A stretch of DNA of 26,523 bases from CAUTUX01 sp963532875. Its GTDB lineage: Bacteria; Bacillota; Clostridia; Christensenellales; CAG-917. Positions 24,174-26,523 of this stretch are shown one piece after another. The stretch spans positions 1 to 26,523 of the forward strand of contig CAUSLO010000014.1 of assembly GCA_963532875.1 (NCBI GenBank), read 5' to 3'. A model generated the notes under the pieces. It was not told where the DNA came from. It did not search any database and worked only from the letters and a program-made list of their open reading frames with translations. Position numbers and translations under genes: made by a program. Each line of letters opens with the position of its first letter. Position 1 is the first letter of the stretch.

Positions 24174-24638
24174 CTACTTCAAATTATTTTCTTTCAATGT
24201 TCTTTGAATATTTCGCTTTTCTTCTTTGTCTTTGATGCTTCTTCGTTTATCGAACAACTTCTTTCCCTTACATAATCCTATTTCGATTTTTATGAGAGCA
24301 TCTTTAAAATAAACTTTAAGTGGTACTAATGTGTATCCCTTACTTTCTATCTTCCCCCTAAGTTTATTTATTTCGTACTTGTGCAATAAAAGCTTACGAG
24401 TACGTGTTGACTCTTTATTATTATAACTACCTTTGTCATATTGTGCAATATGAGCCCCAATTAGAAATGCCTCGTTTCCCCTTATTATCACATAAGACTC
24501 GTTTATGCTGATTTTGCCTAATCTAACGGACTTTACTTCGCAACCCTCAAGAACAACACCTACTTCTATTTTATCTTCTATAAAATACTCATATGATGCT
24601 CTTTTATTTGTTGCTACTATTTTGATTGATTCACTCAT
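24174..24638 (-). CDS. smpB: SsrA-binding protein SmpB
   Basis: A 154-residue RNA-binding protein that delivers tmRNA to stalled ribosomes. Diagnostic features are NKRASYEYFIEDKIEVGV, LEGCEVKSVR, GKISINESYV, LIGAHIAQYDKGSYNN, the RTRKLLLHKYEI block, and the basic C-terminal tail (KKLFDKRRSIKDKEEKR) that enters the empty mRNA channel. The ATG at 24638 is chosen; a TTG four codons upstream is also in frame, and neither has a strong ribosome binding site. The gene lies just after secG, a common neighbour in Firmicutes, where rnr often lies between them. No rnr is seen here, and no ssrA gene was found in the window. Confidence 0.96.
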   Translation of the reverse strand: MSESIKIVATNKRASYEYFIEDKIEVGVVLEGCEVKSVRLGKISINESYVIIRGNEAFLIGAHIAQYDKGSYNNKESTRTRKLLLHKYEINKLRGKIESKGYTLVPLKVYFKDALIKIEIGLCKGKKLFDKRRSIKDKEEKRNIQRTLKENNLK

Positions 24639-24653
24639 TTTCTGAGTCAAAAA

Positions 24654-24989
24654 TTATTTGCTTAATTGCCCCACTCTCGCTATTAACGAAAAAGTAACTG
24701 CAAATAATAACATAAAAATAAATAAAACAAGGGTAACAATTTTAAGTGTTCTTTCCTTGCTATACATTTTGTTCTTCCCATAATATGTTTCTGAAGAACC
24801 TGATAATGCCCCAACGTTTTCGTTAGTACCTTTTTGAACTAATACTAATACTACTAAAGCAATTGAAATAAGAACCATAAATACAGCAAAAGTAATCTTT
24901 AGTGCTTCTTGCACTCCAGTATCTATTGTGTACTCTGCTAGTGTCTTAAGCGGTTTCTTGCTCTTTGCAGCCAATAATAAATAGTTCAT
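24654..24989 (-). CDS. secG: preprotein translocase subunit SecG
   Basis: A small inner-membrane subunit of the SecYEG channel. It has two transmembrane segments (about 32-52 and 82-104) joined by the family loop VLVQKGTNENVGALSGSS. At 111 residues it is longer than the usual 75-80, because about 28 polar residues precede the first membrane segment. The start is supported by GGAG seven bases before the ATG. It is the first gene of secG-smpB-metY-metA. The extra N-terminus begins with a short hydrophobic MNYLLLAA and is of unknown purpose. Confidence 0.9.
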   Translation of the reverse strand: MNYLLLAAKSKKPLKTLAEYTIDTGVQEALKITFAVFMVLISIALVVLVLVQKGTNENVGALSGSSETYYGKNKMYSKERTLKIVTLVLFIFMLLFAVTFSLIARVGQLSK

Positions 24990-25013
24990 TTTCCTTCTCC
25001 AAAACTGTACTTA

Positions 25014-25041
25014 ATTTTAACACAGAAAAAAGATAATTCAA
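25014..25041 (-). promoter_or_regulatory. promoter of secG-smpB-metY-metA
   Basis: On the minus strand, TTGAAT (25041 to 25036) and TAAAAT (25019 to 25014) are separated by 16 bases, about 25 bases before the secG ATG. It is the only good promoter candidate found in front of this gene set. No SAM or T-box riboswitch fits in the short leader. Confidence 0.55.
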
Positions 25042-25072
25042 AAAGAAAACTATGCCTTAAGAAGACCAATTT

Positions 25073-25447
25073 TTACTTTCTTATATATCCTAGTAACTTA
25101 AGTGCTGCTTTTGTTCCGTATGCTACTCTTTTGCCCCTAAGTACCATTTGCATATTTGAATCAGCAAATGACTTTGCATTCTTTGCATAAAACTCTTTTG
25201 CCATTGCTATAGTTTTGTAATCAGCAATCAATATGTGATCTCCAGTTTTGGGATTGTATGCGTAGATTTGTTTTGTAATTGACTGCTCTATCGCACTGTT
25301 CTTTTGACTTACCTGTACGTTGGTAATATAACCTTTCCTTTCAAGTTTACGTGCTGTCGAATCATTTGTACATCCTACGAATGCCAAAGTAAACAAAAGC
25401 ACACAAATAATTCCTATTGTTAAAATTGCTCTGCTGTTCTTTCTCAT
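25073..25447 (-). CDS. small lipoprotein, third of three tandem paralogues
   Basis: A 124-residue predicted lipoprotein with a basic N-terminus, a hydrophobic stretch and lipobox FVGC (C26). The mature part has an LERKGY motif, an AMAKEFYAKN helix and a final VLRGKRVAYGTKAALKLL segment, all matching the two upstream genes in order. It overlaps the preceding gene by ATGA. This copy keeps the architecture but is the most diverged: it lacks the CKSL/CKTL cysteine of the other two, with YKTI in its place. No known family was recognised. The protein is probably anchored to the outer face of the membrane. Confidence 0.8.
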   Translation of the reverse strand: MRKNSRAILTIGIICVLLFTLAFVGCTNDSTARKLERKGYITNVQVSQKNSAIEQSITKQIYAYNPKTGDHILIADYKTIAMAKEFYAKNAKSFADSNMQMVLRGKRVAYGTKAALKLLGYIRK

Positions 25448-25809
25448 TTTATTAATGTATTTATTATCTCCTTTTTTCCAATATATACTATTTTGCCTTT
25501 GCGTACCACATCATATTTAGAGTTTCCTCCCAAAGTGTACTTCTTGTATGCGGCAATTTCTTTTGCTCCTCTTAAACTTTTGCATTTGATTATTTCAACA
25601 GTGTTATAATCTGTAATTTTTTTGTTTGATCTTTTTATTATCCATGTGCCATCCTCTGAGACAGAATCACCTGATGTAATAATTTCTGTATAGCCAGCAG
25701 ACTCCAAGCGTTGTCTGAGGTTTTGTTGGGACGTGCATCCAACGAGTAGCACAGCAAAAAGACTAATGATAAGTGTTGATATAATATTTATGAACATTTT
25801 TCTTTTCAT
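25444..25809 (-). CDS. small lipoprotein, second of three tandem paralogues
   Basis: A 121-residue predicted lipoprotein from the ATG at 25809, which lies four bases after the upstream stop and seven bases after an AGG. An ATG at 25830 would overlap the upstream gene and add seven residues. Lipobox is LVGC. The mature region has RLESAGY, a TWII strand, KCKSLRGAKEIAAYK and VVRKGKIVYIGKKEII. The same series of blocks is found in both neighbours, so these are duplicated genes. Function is unknown; an extracytoplasmic role at the membrane is likely. Confidence 0.8.
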   Translation of the reverse strand: MKRKMFINIISTLIISLFAVLLVGCTSQQNLRQRLESAGYTEIITSGDSVSEDGTWIIKRSNKKITDYNTVEIIKCKSLRGAKEIAAYKKYTLGGNSKYDVVRKGKIVYIGKKEIINTLIK

Positions 25810-25813
25810 TAAC

Positions 25814-26170
25814 TTACCTGCCCAGTGCATCGTTTACCGAATCCTTACTTCCGATATAGACTTTCGTTCCTCGTTTTTTTACTGTCTTGTTGCTATTTTT
25901 TGATTTATAAAACTCATAATATGTTTTCGCTGCTTGTAGAGTTTTGCATTTAGTAATCGAAACTTCATCAATTGTTATTCCATTTTCATCCTTTCTAACC
26001 ATCTCAACAGTCCATGTTTCATAATCTGACGAAAAATGAATGTTATTTTCTTGATATCCTTTCCCCTTTAATTTCTTTACTTCATCAACTGCGGTACAAG
26101 CAAAAAGGCTCACTATTGAAATAGCAAGAATACAACTTATAATTACAATTTTGTTAAATACAGTTTTCAT
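25814..26170 (-). CDS. small lipoprotein, first of three tandem paralogues
   Basis: A 118-residue predicted lipoprotein with lipobox LFAC (C25 or so). Mature landmarks are KLKGKGY, TWTVEMVRKD, KCKTLQAAKTYYEFYK and VKKRGTKVYIGSKDSV. The first gene of the three-gene set, it lies directly downstream of the rRNA operon terminator and has its own TTGACA promoter. The ribosome binding site is poor. No family was recognised; the shared pattern with the next two genes is the main evidence that it is real. Confidence 0.8.
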   Translation of the reverse strand: MKTVFNKIVIISCILAISIVSLFACTAVDEVKKLKGKGYQENNIHFSSDYETWTVEMVRKDENGITIDEVSITKCKTLQAAKTYYEFYKSKNSNKTVKKRGTKVYIGSKDSVNDALGR

Positions 26171-26190
26171 AAATTCAATTAAGTGTTTTC

Positions 26191-26219
26191 AGATTAACAA
26201 ATGCTAATTATGTTGTCAA
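26191..26219 (-). promoter_or_regulatory. promoter of the lipoprotein genes
   Basis: A perfect TTGACA on the minus strand (26219 to 26214), a 17-base spacer, and a poor TAATCT -10 (26196 to 26191). It lies between the rRNA terminator and the first lipoprotein ATG, about 20 bases before the coding start. Confidence 0.55.
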
Positions 26220-26234
26220 GATTGCAAAAATTGG

Positions 26235-26265
26235 CAAATAAAAAGGAGACAAATGTCTCCCTTTT
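26235..26265 (-). terminator. rRNA operon intrinsic terminator
   Basis: On the minus strand, an 11-bp stem, AAAAGGGAGAC (26265 to 26255) with GTCTCCTTTTT (26250 to 26240), closes an ATTT loop. One G-T pair is included. The T-rich tract continues to 26235. It directly follows 5S rRNA and is the clearest terminator in the window. Confidence 0.9.
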
Positions 26266-26275
26266 AAGTTTGAGA

Positions 26276-26392
26276 ACTGGCATCGACATACTCTCCCGGG
26301 CCGTCTCCAGCCAAGTACCATCTGCGCTGTGAAGCTTAACTTCTGTGTTCGGTATGTGAACAGGTGGATCCTTCACGCTATAGACACCAGTA
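26276..26392 (-). rRNA. rrf: 5S ribosomal RNA
   Basis: About 117 bases on the minus strand. The signature ATACCGAACACAGAAGTTAA is present, with CACCTGTTCACAT before it and AGCGCAGATGGTACTTGG after it. The ends pair as ACTGG and CCAGT (helix I). End positions are accurate to a few bases. It lies about 78 bases downstream of 23S rRNA and immediately before the terminator. Confidence 0.95.
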
Positions 26393-26470
26393 TGGTTGAA
26401 TGTTACTAGCACATTCACAATTGCATAGCTAGATTTTGCTTTGTATATGGTCGGTTTGATTGTATTTATG

Positions 26471-26523
26471 ATTGAAGCCCTCGGACTATTAGTATCGGTT
26501 AGCTGAATACATTACTGTACTTA
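26471..26523 (-). rRNA. rrl: 23S ribosomal RNA, 3' end only
   Basis: The right edge of the window cuts into 23S rRNA. The minus strand carries the near-universal 3' terminal segment AGCTAACCGATACTAATAG followed by CCGAGGGCTT. The 3' boundary at about 26471 is estimated from family conservation. Together with the 5S gene it shows a 23S-5S order transcribed leftward. Confidence 0.9.

Noticed and set aside
26194..26418. 74-codon open frame on the minus strand
   Set aside because: It lies within the 5S rRNA gene and its terminator, so it is not a protein gene.
1..26523. CRISPR array, prophage, transposase or attachment repeats
   Set aside because: No spaced repeat series, integrase, transposase or phage structural gene was found on either strand.

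Overview
The window reads as a chromosome segment of a low-GC Gram-positive bacterium, most likely an uncultured member of the Clostridia. The protein-coding set (MutS/MutL/MiaA/MiaB, a rhodanese-less ThiI paired with its own cysteine desulfurase, PheST) is Firmicutes-like. The RNase P RNA has the A-type fold rather than the Bacillus B-type. Lipoproteins with cysteine lipoboxes, strong GGAGG-type ribosome binding sites and AT-rich intergenic DNA fit the same picture. Nearly every gene is on the minus strand; only tRNA-Leu and rnpB are on the plus strand. Genus-level placement is not possible from the sequence alone.

Layout, left to right. 1-372: a tRNA-Leu(GAG) gene with an almost perfect promoter. 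372-1577: an AAA_14/DUF4143 ATPase under a promoter buried in inverted and direct repeats. 1701-15184 (minus): a nine-gene run, transcribed pheS-pheT-nifS-thiI-miaB-mutS-mutL-miaA-aluminum-resistance-like gene, mostly with overlapping stops and starts. It joins PheRS with the enzymes for s4U8 (NifS/ThiI) and ms2i6A37 (MiaA/MiaB), both modifications expected on tRNA-Phe, and with mismatch repair. 15371-15692: rnpB. 15753-17122: a two-gene, toxin-antitoxin-like module (ribbon-helix-helix protein plus a CtkA/HipA-like kinase). 17441-18391: a stand-alone GMP synthase ATP-pyrophosphatase subunit with no glutamine amidotransferase domain. 18590-21578: a three-gene polar amino acid ABC importer. 21683-24989: secG-smpB-metY-metA. 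25073-26170: three tandem paralogous small lipoproteins. 26235-26523: terminator, 5S rRNA and the 3' end of 23S rRNA.

The most unusual part is the amino acid importer. Its lipoprotein receptor appears to be a circular permutation of the ordinary SBP_bac_3 fold: the second half of the domain comes first, directly after the lipobox, and the first half follows and ends at the natural joining point. Its GlnQ-type ATPase carries an insertion of about 220 residues, charged and probably coiled-coil, between the Q-loop and the ABC signature. Next to it, MetA is fused to a C-terminal DUF2188-like domain. MetA keeps the glutamate at position 111 associated with acetyl-CoA use, so MetA and MetY plausibly make homocysteine from homoserine through O-acetylhomoserine. 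The importer may bring in a sulfur-containing or other polar amino acid, but its substrate is not readable from the sequence.

Several annotated starts differ from the longest open frame because a good Shine-Dalgarno sequence points to an internal codon (thiI, pheT, guaA, the SBP gene, metY, the second lipoprotein). No CRISPR array, prophage or insertion sequence was seen.
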